A stretch of DNA of 64,000 nt. It comes from Microbacterium sp. lyk4-40-TSB-66 (GTDB lineage: Bacteria > Actinomycetota > Actinomycetes > Actinomycetales > Microbacteriaceae). Positions 24,143-33,203 of this stretch are shown in pieces. A program made the translations under genes and the position numbers. Below the pieces are notes generated by a model. It was not told where the DNA came from and did not search any database. It saw only the letters and a program-made list of their open reading frames with translations. Within the stretch, counting starts at the first letter, position 1. Every line of letters begins with the position of its first letter. The DNA is taken from positions 124,001-188,000 of the forward strand of contig NZ_JARVRW010000004.1 in assembly GCF_030209475.1 (NCBI RefSeq). The letters are read 5' to 3'.

Positions 24143-25656
24143 TCGATCCGCTGCGCTTCGCGTGTCGCCCGCCGCGAGAACTCGGCCGGTTCTTGGAAGG
24201 CGCGTTCGTCGTCGTCGCGGCGTGCCGGGACGCCCGGGGCCGCGGTAGCTCGGCGGGGCCACTTCTTCTGCGCCGTCGTGTCCTTGCGGTACCCGTTCCC
24301 GTACCCGCCGTAGCCGTACCCGTAGGCGGAGTAGTACGAGTCGGGACCACGCGTCGGAACCATCGACATGACGAAGCCGGCCAGCTTCGCGCCGACGGTG
24401 TTGAGGGCCTCGGTGGAGCCGGCGAGTTGATGCTTCGTGGCCCGACCCGCCGAGACGACCATGATGGCGCCACTGGTCAGCCGAGCCAGGATGGCGGCAT
24501 CGGTCACCGGTAGCAGAGGGGGCGCGTCGCAGAGGACGACATCGAAGTCCTCCTCGAGCGCCGAGAGGAACGACCCCATCTTGTGCGAACCGAGCAGCTC
24601 GCTCGGGTTGGGCGGGATCTTGCCGGAGGGGAGGACGAACAGGCTGCGGCCACCCCAGGGGAGCATGACGTCGTCGACCGCTGCGCGACCGATGAGCACG
24701 TCGGTGAGACCCACGCCGCCCTCGATCCCCAGGTAGCTCGCCACCGACGGTTTGCGGAGGTCGGCGTCGATGAGCGCGACCCGCTTTCCGGCATCCGCGA
24801 GGGCGATGGCGAGGTTGATCGTGGTCGTGGACTTGCCCTCGCTCGCAATCGAACTCGTGACGACGAAGCTGGAGCGACCGCCCATGTCGAGGAACTGCAG
24901 GTTCGTGCGCAGCGCTCGGAACGATTCGGCGCGAGGGCTCAGCGGATCGGCGTGCACGATGAGCGGGCGCTCCCGAGCCTTCACGTCGTAGGCGATGGCG
25001 CCGATCGCGGGTGCCTTGGTGATGGTCTCCGCTTCGCGCAGAGTCCGCACCTTGTTGTCGAGACTCGTGCGAAGGGCTGCCACACCGAGGCCGAGGACGA
25101 GGCCCGCGATCAGACCGATCGCCAGGTTGAGAGGGGTGTTCGGGCTCGACGGTGACAGGGCCGGCTGCGCCTCGCTCACCCGACTCAGCCGGACCGGGCT
25201 GGAGCCGTCGTTGGATTCGGGTTCCAGCTGGGGCACGACCGACGAGAGGCTCGACGCGATGGCGTTCGCGAGCGACGCCGCACGCGTCGCGTCGGCATCG
25301 GACACGGTGATGGTGATGAGGGTCGAGTTGAGTGCCGCGGTGGCGCTGACGCGTCCGGCCAGTGCCGCCGGCGTCGTCGAGACGTCCAGCTGCGCGATCA
25401 CGGGGTCGAGCACGATGGGGGTGCGGACGAGTCCGACGTAGGTGTTGATGCGTGCCTGGGTGAAGCTCGAACCCTGTTGCAGCTCGGCCGCAGTGCCGCC
25501 GGCCTGGGTGGACACGAAGATCGTGCTGGACGACTCGTAGATCGGCGTCCGGGTGAGGGTGTACACCGTCGTCGCGCTCAGCCCGATGAGCGTCAATGCG
25601 ACGATGGCGATCCAATTCTTGCGAAGGATCCGGATGTAATCGCTGAGCTCCATCAT
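24139..25656 (-). CDS. Wzz/BY-kinase fusion: chain-length determinant and tyrosine autokinase
   Basis: A 505-residue inner-membrane protein that sets polymer length and phosphorylates itself. The N-terminal Wzz part lies between two helices (about 17-37 and 174-192). The cytoplasmic kinase has Walker A SSIASEGKSTT, Walker A' ALIDADLRKPS and Walker B VVLCDAPPLLP. A tyrosine cluster near the C-terminus (YYSAYGYGYGGYGNGYR) is the expected autophosphorylation site. The phosphatase gene immediately upstream could reset it. ATG at 25656 or 25653 follows AAAGG; the TTG further up is rejected. Confidence 0.93.
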   Translation of the reverse strand: MMELSDYIRILRKNWIAIVALTLIGLSATTVYTLTRTPIYESSSTIFVSTQAGGTAAELQQGSSFTQARINTYVGLVRTPIVLDPVIAQLDVSTTPAALAGRVSATAALNSTLITITVSDADATRAASLANAIASSLSSVVPQLEPESNDGSSPVRLSRVSEAQPALSPSSPNTPLNLAIGLIAGLVLGLGVAALRTSLDNKVRTLREAETITKAPAIGAIAYDVKARERPLIVHADPLSPRAESFRALRTNLQFLDMGGRSSFVVTSSIASEGKSTTTINLAIALADAGKRVALIDADLRKPSVASYLGIEGGVGLTDVLIGRAAVDDVMLPWGGRSLFVLPSGKIPPNPSELLGSHKMGSFLSALEEDFDVVLCDAPPLLPVTDAAILARLTSGAIMVVSAGRATKHQLAGSTEALNTVGAKLAGFVMSMVPTRGPDSYYSAYGYGYGGYGNGYRKDTTAQKKWPRRATAAPGVPARRDDDERAFQEPAEFSRRATREAQRIE

Positions 25657-25752
25657 GCCTTTCGACAACCCGTTTCGGCCCAGGAAATCACCTGCGCAAT
25701 AGACATAAGTGTGACATATCCAATGTTACGGATAGACGCATTCCGCGTCGCT

Positions 25753-26481
25753 TCATCTCCGGCGGAGATCCCGCCTCGTCCGGGGCGTCGCCACCGCGTC
25801 CGGACCGACGGTGCCCGCGTCGACCCCCGGGGCCGATCGGTCCTCCACGCGATCTCGGTCGGCAGAGCCCGGAGCAGCTCCCACGGCGAGGCGCACGAGC
25901 CGCTCCACGGCGTCCAGCCCGGGGTCGAGCTGAACGGCCGACGCGCGATACGTCGCTACCGAGCGACGGTAGGGGTCGATGACGTCGTCGTCCGCCGGAT
26001 CGGCCGGGGAGGGGATGAGACCCCGTCGCGCCCGGAGTCCCGCCAGCAGGGCGGCGAACCTGGCCCGCTGCGGGTCGGTCTCATGGGCGTCGCCGGCGGC
26101 GGCGGTCGAGGCGAGCGCGTGATCGTCGATGCCGTCGATCGCCCGGACGAGTTCTCGTGCCGTGAACGTCATCCGCAAGCGCGACGGGTCCATCTCGACC
26201 ACGGCACGACGGTGCTCACGGGTCATCGCCACGACGAGGTCGACGTGCTGCAGATGATCCGGCATCAGCAAACGGGCGCGATGAGCGTGCGCGGCCACGG
26301 ACGGGACGCCCCTTTCGACGGCGAGGTCGATGGCCTCCTCCGTCATCAGCCCACCATCGCGCGCGCGAGTGCCGGCACTGGCGAATCGCACCTCCAGGTC
26401 GCCCGTCCGGGCTTCGAGGGTCAGAGCGGCGAGCGGTGACCGGCAGATGTTGCCGGTGCACACGGTGAGGACATTCAGCAC
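25753..26481 (-). CDS. Low-molecular-weight protein tyrosine phosphatase
   Basis: A 242-residue phosphatase; the usual size is about 150-180. The P-loop CTGNICRSP has Cys8 and Arg14, and DDDVIDPYRRS carries the general-acid Asp. The extra length is an insertion in the middle (about 100-150) and a C-terminal disordered tail. It probably dephosphorylates the neighbouring BY-kinase, as Wzb does for Wzc. The GTG start has an AGGAGG ribosome-binding site. Confidence 0.9.
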   Translation of the reverse strand: MLNVLTVCTGNICRSPLAALTLEARTGDLEVRFASAGTRARDGGLMTEEAIDLAVERGVPSVAAHAHRARLLMPDHLQHVDLVVAMTREHRRAVVEMDPSRLRMTFTARELVRAIDGIDDHALASTAAAGDAHETDPQRARFAALLAGLRARRGLIPSPADPADDDVIDPYRRSVATYRASAVQLDPGLDAVERLVRLAVGAAPGSADRDRVEDRSAPGVDAGTVGPDAVATPRTRRDLRRR

Positions 26482-26522
26482 GGTTCCTCCTCGGATCGGT
26501 GAACGGTCGATACCGTGAGGGG

Positions 26523-27326
26523 GTGACAGATCAGCGTCGTCGTTCGACTCGGTCGATTCAGCGTTCCTCGTGGAGCGCCGAGACGGGCGCTTTGCCGCCC
26601 TCGGAAGGGTCGGGCACGGCGCGTGGAAGAAGCGACTGGAGGTCGCGGCCCCGAAGCGGACGAACGGGTGACGCTCAGCTCCTCGCTCTCGCGCTCATCG
26701 CCCTCATCACCGGAACGCTCCTGACGAAGGTTCTGCCCTCCACGGGTTCGTCCTGGGCGACCGTGGCATCCCTTCTGCCCCTGTGGCTCGGGATGGCCGC
26801 GCCGGCCGCGCTGTTCCTCGTGCGCTCCCGTCCGAAGGGGCTGCTGCGGTTCCGCGCGACGGATCTCGTGTGGGGTCTCGGGCTCGGCTTGGGTCTGAGA
26901 CTCGTGCAGGGCGTGCTGGAGCGCGCCGATCTGCAGCCCTTCCCGACCGTGCAGAGCATCGGCGGGCCCTTCTCGAGCGGATGGTGGCTCGAGCAGGTCC
27001 TCGCGTCGGGCGTGGTCGCACCCGTGGCGGAGGAGTTCTTCTTCCGCGCGGTCATCCTCGTGACTGTCTACCGTCTGCTGCGGCGCCAGACCGGCGCTGT
27101 GGCCGCGGGAGCGGCCGCGCTCCTCTGCTCGGCGGGGACCTTCGTGCTGCTCCATGAGGCGTTCGCGCTCCTTTCCGTCGCGGCGGCGGTACAACTGTTC
27201 TTCGTCGGGGTGGTGTGCGGAGCCCTCGTGCTCCTGACCGGGCGTATCTGGGGTGCCGTGCTCGTTCACATCGTGTACAACGTGACCTTCATCGGCCTGG
27301 CCGTGATCGGAAGCTACGCAGGCTGA
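26523..27326 (+). CDS. CPBP-family intramembrane metalloprotease
   Basis: A 267-residue membrane protein with a basic N-terminal tail (about 50 residues) and about seven helices. The three CPBP motifs are present: EEFFFR, FVLLH (FxxxH) and HIVYN (HxxxN). These proteases cut within or near membranes; in other bacteria they are linked to bacteriocin immunity or protein maturation. It is the only plus-strand gene between two minus-strand parts of the exopolysaccharide locus and its 3' end overlaps the convergent glycosyltransferase by 13 bases. The GTG at 26523 follows GAGGG. Confidence 0.85.
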   Translation: MTDQRRRSTRSIQRSSWSAETGALPPSEGSGTARGRSDWRSRPRSGRTGDAQLLALALIALITGTLLTKVLPSTGSSWATVASLLPLWLGMAAPAALFLVRSRPKGLLRFRATDLVWGLGLGLGLRLVQGVLERADLQPFPTVQSIGGPFSSGWWLEQVLASGVVAPVAEEFFFRAVILVTVYRLLRRQTGAVAAGAAALLCSAGTFVLLHEAFALLSVAAAVQLFFVGVVCGALVLLTGRIWGAVLVHIVYNVTFIGLAVIGSYAG

Positions 27327-28414
27327 CGTCGCCCGCGCGAGGGTTTCGGGGCCGTGCGGACGACCCATTGCTGGAGCTCGCGCACCCACCGTTCGGTTCC
27401 GTGTCCCTTGCTGAAATCGAACGACGCGGCGGACTCGCGGGCGAGGAGTTCCCGGTCGTCGGCGTAGGCGACGATCGCTTCGACCCACCGGTCGTGGTCA
27501 TCCGGGGGCAGCACCCGACCCCGTGACTCGCCCAGACGCCACCGGATGTCACCAGCGCGGTCCGTGCTGATGACGGGAACTCCGCTTGCGAGCGCCTCAT
27601 CGACGACGAGGCCGTAGGGATCGCCGAGCGTCGGAAAGAGCATGACGTCGGTGCGCGCGTACACCTCGGCGATGTCCGAGGCCTGCACGAACGGCGACAC
27701 CGAGACACGACCGGGGTGATCTTGCGCCCAGCTCTCCACCTCGGTGTAGAGGCGACCGTCACCGACGATCTCGACCCGCACATCGTTGCGAGTCCGGAGG
27801 ACCCTGTCGAGCACCTCGAGGAGGAAGGGGATGCCCTTCTCGGGGATGAGCCGTCCGACGTACAGCAGTCGGAGGTCGTCACCGGCGACGCGGTTCTGAG
27901 CGGCGAGCCCGAACGCCCGCCATTCCACGGCGTGATGCAGCCGGTGCGAGCGGTGCGCGCCGTAACGCTTGACGTAGGAGTCTGAGTCCGGTCCGGGGGT
28001 GAGCGTCGAGGAGGCGCATCCGAAGAAGAGCTTCTTCAGCAGTTCCTTGCGCCAATTGCGCTCCACCCATGAATCCCAGGTCATCAACGCGTACAGGGCG
28101 AGGTGACCGCCAGCGAGGCGGTGAAGCCACGCCGGCCAGAGCGCCGGCATGTGGTGGAAGGTGAACACCCGGGTGGGTCGGAGGGCCCGCCAGAGCGAGA
28201 CGAGTTCGACGAGACGCCGGGGCGATCGCGGTCCCGTTTCCAGGAAGGTGTGGGGGAAGTTCATGCTCTCCCGGGTGACGGTCCAACTACGCGCCGGGTC
28301 GAGGTAAGAGCTGAACACGCAATGGAAGCGCACGGTCCCCGCCGCGGCGAGGGCGTTGAATCGGTCGCGCCAATACGGGTTGATGGCAGGGAGGAAGAAG
28401 ACGACGTCGTTCAC
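27314..28414 (-). CDS. Glycosyltransferase family 4
   Basis: A 366-residue GT-B enzyme. The C-terminal donor domain has LLYVGRLIPEKGIPFLLEVL and the family motif FPTLGDPYGLVVDEALASG, including the EX7E-like acid pair. It should add one sugar of the exopolysaccharide repeat; donor and acceptor are unknown. The GTG start overlaps the pyruvyltransferase stop as GTGA. It is last in a six-gene coupled run (33203 down to 27314). Confidence 0.88.
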   Translation of the reverse strand: MNDVVFFLPAINPYWRDRFNALAAAGTVRFHCVFSSYLDPARSWTVTRESMNFPHTFLETGPRSPRRLVELVSLWRALRPTRVFTFHHMPALWPAWLHRLAGGHLALYALMTWDSWVERNWRKELLKKLFFGCASSTLTPGPDSDSYVKRYGAHRSHRLHHAVEWRAFGLAAQNRVAGDDLRLLYVGRLIPEKGIPFLLEVLDRVLRTRNDVRVEIVGDGRLYTEVESWAQDHPGRVSVSPFVQASDIAEVYARTDVMLFPTLGDPYGLVVDEALASGVPVISTDRAGDIRWRLGESRGRVLPPDDHDRWVEAIVAYADDRELLARESAASFDFSKGHGTERWVRELQQWVVRTAPKPSRGRRQPA

Positions 28415-29619
28415 GCCCTGATCTCCTCGTACGTGCGCGCGATGGATGAGCGCGTCCGATCGGCGATCTCCGTCCACCGCTCCTCCGCGGCGGCGATCTC
28501 GCCGACTTGCGACACGACCTGGTCCACGTCGAGCTGATCGACCCGGTGCACGTACTGGTCGAGCCCCAACCGGCGGAGGACCCCGCGCGACTTCTCCTGG
28601 TACTGGAGGCTGATCGCGGGCGTTCCGACGCTGATCGCCATGATGCAGGCGTGCAGACGCGTACCCACGACCACCCGCGACCGAGCGTATTCCTCGTAGA
28701 GGTGCGCCACGTCGGTCACCTCGTCGACGTCGTGCGGGAACGACAGGCGCGCACTGATCATCCTGGCCACCACGATGTCGTCCTGCTCGTGCTCGGGGAG
28801 GGACGAGTGCCCTCCGATGACCACGCGCAGGCCGAGCTCGTTCACCCGCGTCGCGATCTCCGCGACGCGGCGCACGTATTCCTCGAACGCCACCTGGTTG
28901 ACCGACGTCGACCAACGCCAGTCCATCGCGACGATGCGACACACGTCGCCCACGACACCCGTCTTCACCGGCGCGGAGTAGAAGAACGCGACATCGTCGA
29001 TCTCCCGCGCGGTCATCTGCATCGGGACGGTGCTCGCCGCGAGAGACAGCCGTTCGCGCACCACCACCGTCGTGTGGCGGAGGCTCCACCGGATGAGCCC
29101 CCGATCGAGTCGACGGGTGACCGGGCCGATGCTCTGCGGCATCATCAGCGTCGATCCCGTCAGCGCGTGCCCGAGACGGATCGACACCAGGCTCTGGTAG
29201 AGGCTCAGGTTGAGTCGACGCTTCGACGAGTACATGTAGCCGCCGCCGGCGACGACCACGGTGTCCGTGCCCGCGAGGATGCGAGATGTGCCTGGAAGGA
29301 GCGCGCGAGCGATCGTCCGTGCGGCGGCTCGCGAGAGTGTGGAACCGGCGATCACGAGGAGGCTGGCGGCGAGGCCGTACAGCACGCGCATCGCGCGACC
29401 GAGCCGTGCCCCTTGCGCGGGGAACGGGACGATCTCCGGCACCACTCGCAGGCCGAAGCGGGAGTATTCCGCACTGTCGTCGTACCTCGACGACAGGGTG
29501 ACGGATGCCGCCCCCTCGCTCTCCAGCAGTTGCTTCGTCGCGAGCATGATCGCCGCGTCACCGGCGTTGCGGAATGAGTACGAATTGATGATGAGGCAAT
29601 GCCCCCGGGTCGTGGTCAT
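28411..29619 (-). CDS. Polysaccharide pyruvyl transferase
   Basis: A 402-residue enzyme of the CsaB/PS_pyruv_trans family, transferring pyruvate from phosphoenolpyruvate as a ketal to a sugar. Landmarks are INSYSFRNAGDAAIMLAT at the start, VVAGGGYMYSS, LMMPQSIGPV and VVGTRLHACIMAISVGTPAI near the end. The ATG at 29619 overlaps the O-antigen ligase stop (ATGA). A second, shorter family member is at 32199-33203. Confidence 0.9.
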   Translation of the reverse strand: MTTTRGHCLIINSYSFRNAGDAAIMLATKQLLESEGAASVTLSSRYDDSAEYSRFGLRVVPEIVPFPAQGARLGRAMRVLYGLAASLLVIAGSTLSRAAARTIARALLPGTSRILAGTDTVVVAGGGYMYSSKRRLNLSLYQSLVSIRLGHALTGSTLMMPQSIGPVTRRLDRGLIRWSLRHTTVVVRERLSLAASTVPMQMTAREIDDVAFFYSAPVKTGVVGDVCRIVAMDWRWSTSVNQVAFEEYVRRVAEIATRVNELGLRVVIGGHSSLPEHEQDDIVVARMISARLSFPHDVDEVTDVAHLYEEYARSRVVVGTRLHACIMAISVGTPAISLQYQEKSRGVLRRLGLDQYVHRVDQLDVDQVVSQVGEIAAAEERWTEIADRTRSSIARTYEEIRA

Positions 29620-30863
29620 GCTCGCGAGACTCCCAAGAGTTGCGGTTCGGTGGGACGTGGCGCAGGCGTCCGTGATGCCACGGCCGCCTGTGCGATGAGA
29701 CAGAAGGCGAAGATCGAGAACCCGCGGTTCTCGAGGGGGAACCCGTTGAGGGTCAGGACGGCGGTCATCGCCAGCGCGACGACGAGGTGGGCGCGCACCT
29801 CGCGGTCCGTTCGCGTGAGGCGCAGGGCCGATCCGAAGACACTGACCAGCGCGATGGCCAGGAGGAGGGTCCCCACGAGCCCGACCTTGACCAGCACGAT
29901 CAGCGGGGAGTCCAGGGTGAAGATCGACCCGGTCACGACACCGGTCGTGACGGATTGGAACGGCTGGCCCCACCCGCGCCCCCACACCGGGTCTGCGAGC
30001 CAGAGCTGGTGCGCCCATTCCTGGGCCCGTACGCGCTCGACGGCGGAACCGTCGTTCGAGAATGCGGCCCAGCCGTTCTCGGCGACTCGTGAGAACCACT
30101 GCACCCGGTCGGCGGCGATCCCGCCGGCGAGGGCGGCCGAAAGGGCGAGCGCGGCAGACGCCGCAGCGACGGCTGTGGAGAGGAGGATGCCGACACGCAG
30201 CGCACGTCCTGGGGCGAGGAGCGCCGCGCAGGCGGCCACCAAGAACCCGACGGCGAGGTACACCCAGATCGTCCGCCCCCCGGAGAGGATAAGGACCCCC
30301 GAGAGCACGATGGCCCCGACCAGAGGCAGCATGCGGATTCTCGTGGACGCGCAGAACACCCCGAGCCCGAGCGCGATGGCCGGGATGGGCACGAAACTGG
30401 ACGCGAGTCCGAACGATTCGATGTCGACGCCCTCGGCGCCCCGCCGCTGCAGCCACGTCACGGTGAAGGCCAGCGCGCCGAACGCCCCGACGGACCACAG
30501 CAGTGCGAACACCTGACGGCGGGAGGCCGTGAGACCGAACTCGAGACCGATGAGCACGGCCGCGGGGAAGAAGATGTAGGTCAACGCGTCGCGCAGCCAG
30601 TCCTGCGGATCGGTCGACGGGGTCCATACGAGCGAGACGAAACTGACGGCGAGCACGGCCACGCACAGCACGACGCCGAGTCCCATGCCCCGGGGGACGC
30701 GTCCGCCGCTGCGGATCAGGCGCACGCCGCTGATTGCGGCGAGAACGAGGGTGAGGGCCAGGAATGACAGCTTCACTGCGACCGGGATGCCGGCGTTCTG
30801 CACGACGACGACGTATCCGGCCGCGAACACGACGCCACGGACGAGGGGGCCTTTGTCCGTCAT
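29616..30863 (-). CDS. O-antigen ligase/polymerase-type membrane protein
   Basis: A 415-residue protein with about eleven membrane helices. The large loop containing VERVRAQEWAHQLW and WGRGWGQPF matches the Wzy_C/O-antigen ligase family. In a Gram-positive organism it is best read as the Wzy polymerase joining lipid-linked repeats. It overlaps both neighbours by four bases. Confidence 0.87.
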   Translation of the reverse strand: MTDKGPLVRGVVFAAGYVVVVQNAGIPVAVKLSFLALTLVLAAISGVRLIRSGGRVPRGMGLGVVLCVAVLAVSFVSLVWTPSTDPQDWLRDALTYIFFPAAVLIGLEFGLTASRRQVFALLWSVGAFGALAFTVTWLQRRGAEGVDIESFGLASSFVPIPAIALGLGVFCASTRIRMLPLVGAIVLSGVLILSGGRTIWVYLAVGFLVAACAALLAPGRALRVGILLSTAVAAASAALALSAALAGGIAADRVQWFSRVAENGWAAFSNDGSAVERVRAQEWAHQLWLADPVWGRGWGQPFQSVTTGVVTGSIFTLDSPLIVLVKVGLVGTLLLAIALVSVFGSALRLTRTDREVRAHLVVALAMTAVLTLNGFPLENRGFSIFAFCLIAQAAVASRTPAPRPTEPQLLGVSRA

Positions 30864-32197
30864 GGATGACTCCTTCGTGCGCGGGCTGTGAGGAGCGTGC
30901 CCACGACTGAGATGATCAGCGCGCACACCAGGACGACTGTCGAAGTCGGTGGGGCGAAGAAAGCGGATCCTCCGATGAGCAGGCTCATCACGAGCGCGGG
31001 AAGCAAAGTCGCCATCACGGGGACCGGGCGAGCTGATCTCAGCAACCATGCGGCCCTCACGAGGCCGAAGAGCACTTTCCATATTGCAACGGCACTCACG
31101 AGGAGCATCAGGTCGCCCGTGAACGAGACCAAGGCGGCGGCAGCTGTACCCGCTGTGTCGACCGCGTTGAACGCCGTGCCCTGCCACCACCTGTTGTTCG
31201 CCTGCTGCAGACCGTCGAGGATCGGGCTCATCATCCTGACCGCCAGGCTCGCGAGCAGGATGACGACCGCCGGCGCAGCGGCGGTCCATTCCGCGCCGAG
31301 GACCGAACCGATCAGGGGCGCGAAGAGGGAGACGAGTGCGGCGAGACCGGAGACGGCGAAGACGAACAACCGGCACAGTTCCATGCTCAGCGGAACACGG
31401 CGATCGAGGGTCTCGTTCGAGAGTGAGCTCAGGGCGACGCGCGCGAGGGGAACGGACACGAGGCCACTGAGTCCGAGGCTCACCTGGTAGGCGAGGAAGT
31501 AGAGGCCGAGCACCTCGGCACTCGCGCCGAACTGGGCGACGATGAAGCCCACCTGGATCGGCAGGGTGACGAAGAGGGAGTTCACCCCCCATGTGAAGCG
31601 GGTGCGCGGAGAGACGGTTCGATCGGTCTCGACCTCCGCGCGGGTGAGGGACGGCACCCGCCGCAGGATCACGACGTCCATCAAGAGGTAGAACACGACC
31701 GTCGACACGGCGAAGGCGAGGGGCGAGGCGAAGGCGGCGGCGATGACGACGCCGACCACGATCTTCGCCACCGCTGCAAGGATCTGAGCGGTCACCACGC
31801 GCGCGTAGGCCTTGTATTTGACGCCGGTGGAGTACATCAGCTCGGCATCACCGATCAGAGGGATGCTGATGGCCGAGATCGCGGCGAGCGCGGCGACCAT
31901 CGTGTTCCCGTCGATCCAATAGAGCACCGCGATCAGCGCCCCGCTGCCCGCGAGCACCGTGTTGACGCGAAGGATGGCCCGCCGCGCCTGGGAGAACGTC
32001 CCGCCCTGACCGCTCAGGTAGCCGTTGACCTCCCCGAAGTTCGCCAGACCGGTCAATACCGAGATGACCGAGGTCGCCGCAGCCCAGTAACCGAAGTCGG
32101 TCGGGCTGAGCCAGACGGCCAGCAGGAGCTGTCCGACGGCGGCCATCGCGCGGGCCACCGCCGTTCCGATGGACAGCCGGAGGACGCCTCTCAGCAA
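30860..32197 (-). CDS. Flippase, Wzx/oligosaccharide translocase family
   Basis: A 445-residue protein with about twelve to fourteen membrane helices and the MOP-superfamily opening LSIGTAVARAMAAVGQLLLAVWL. It would flip lipid-linked repeat units to the outer face for the polymerase encoded next to it. The start is TTG at 32197, immediately after the preceding stop; no better start keeps the first helix. Confidence 0.87.
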   Translation of the reverse strand: MLRGVLRLSIGTAVARAMAAVGQLLLAVWLSPTDFGYWAAATSVISVLTGLANFGEVNGYLSGQGGTFSQARRAILRVNTVLAGSGALIAVLYWIDGNTMVAALAAISAISIPLIGDAELMYSTGVKYKAYARVVTAQILAAVAKIVVGVVIAAAFASPLAFAVSTVVFYLLMDVVILRRVPSLTRAEVETDRTVSPRTRFTWGVNSLFVTLPIQVGFIVAQFGASAEVLGLYFLAYQVSLGLSGLVSVPLARVALSSLSNETLDRRVPLSMELCRLFVFAVSGLAALVSLFAPLIGSVLGAEWTAAAPAVVILLASLAVRMMSPILDGLQQANNRWWQGTAFNAVDTAGTAAAALVSFTGDLMLLVSAVAIWKVLFGLVRAAWLLRSARPVPVMATLLPALVMSLLIGGSAFFAPPTSTVVLVCALIISVVGTLLTARARRSHP

Positions 32198-32198
32198 G

Positions 32199-33203
32199 TC
32201 AGCTCCCCGCCGCGCTCACGAGGCGCACGTTCGCGACCCCGCTGAGCGACCGCCGGTAGACGCCGCCGAGTTTGAAGTAGCCCGCTTCGACCATCGTGAC
32301 GTCGGCCCCCATGATCGCCGCGGGCAGGGCCACGTGCAGACGGTCGGTGATGACCGACTCCGCGCGGAGGATCATCGTGCGGTACTCCTCGAAGGTTGCG
32401 AACTGCCGCGCGCTGATGTCGATGCAGACGGCGCCGTCGAGTGTGGCTCCGGCGCGGGACACGAGACGTTCGGCGGCGCCGTGATTGCGCGCGCGTCGAG
32501 CGAAGCGGGAGATCCCCGTGTACAGCGGGCCGTAGGGGACCCGGGCCGCGAGGGTGTGGAGGATCGAAGACGCGGATGCCGCCTGCTCCGCGGAGGAGGA
32601 CGCGCGCATCGACGACGCCTCCCGGTCGATCCGTGCGGCGACGAGACGGCTCAGGGGACGACGCCTGGTCGTCCCGAGGATGGCGGGGACGAAAGCGTGA
32701 CCCGAGGCCACGACATCGTGGTCGAGGACCACTTCGACGCCCGCGTTCTGCAGCGACGTGCTCCACTGCTGCTCGAGGTGCGCCCGGGAATCGTCCTCCC
32801 GCAGGAACAGGAGGGTCGGAGCCTCTCGCTCCGCGAAGATGAAGGCGGGGTCGAGGTCGGGGAAGAAGACCGAGGACGGGAAGATGACGAGCGGGATCTT
32901 CTCGTACCCCTTCAGACGCTCGGCGAGATACCTGGGGAAGGCGTACACCTCCAGGAGGGCGCCGGACGGGGGAACGATCACGACCTCGGGGTCGGTGTCG
33001 ACGATCTGGATGCCGAGTTGCTCGAGGATGCGGTAGAACACGGCGTGCATGAGGTCGTCACCGTTGTTGCCGAGGGCGCGACCGGCCGCATCGGCGGTGG
33101 ACATCACGACGGCGCGGGCGCCCTCCCACCGCTTCAGGCGGGCTGTCAGTGCGTCCAGTGTGGGAAAGGACGTGCGGTCCTGGGTGGGGGGTGTCGTGGT
33201 CAT
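32199..33203 (-). CDS. Polysaccharide pyruvyl transferase family protein, second copy
   Basis: A 334-residue protein. The end VITDRLHVALPAAIMGADVTMVE is the pyruvyltransferase signature, and the front (GNNGDDLMHAVFYRILEQLG) matches the usual GDxxxxxA motif region. It is shorter and more diverged than the copy at 28411-29619; the middle (about 185-225) is Ala/Ser-rich. It may modify a second sugar or be a related GT-like enzyme. Confidence 0.82.
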   Translation of the reverse strand: MTTTPPTQDRTSFPTLDALTARLKRWEGARAVVMSTADAAGRALGNNGDDLMHAVFYRILEQLGIQIVDTDPEVVIVPPSGALLEVYAFPRYLAERLKGYEKIPLVIFPSSVFFPDLDPAFIFAEREAPTLLFLREDDSRAHLEQQWSTSLQNAGVEVVLDHDVVASGHAFVPAILGTTRRRPLSRLVAARIDREASSMRASSSAEQAASASSILHTLAARVPYGPLYTGISRFARRARNHGAAERLVSRAGATLDGAVCIDISARQFATFEEYRTMILRAESVITDRLHVALPAAIMGADVTMVEAGYFKLGGVYRRSLSGVANVRLVSAAGS

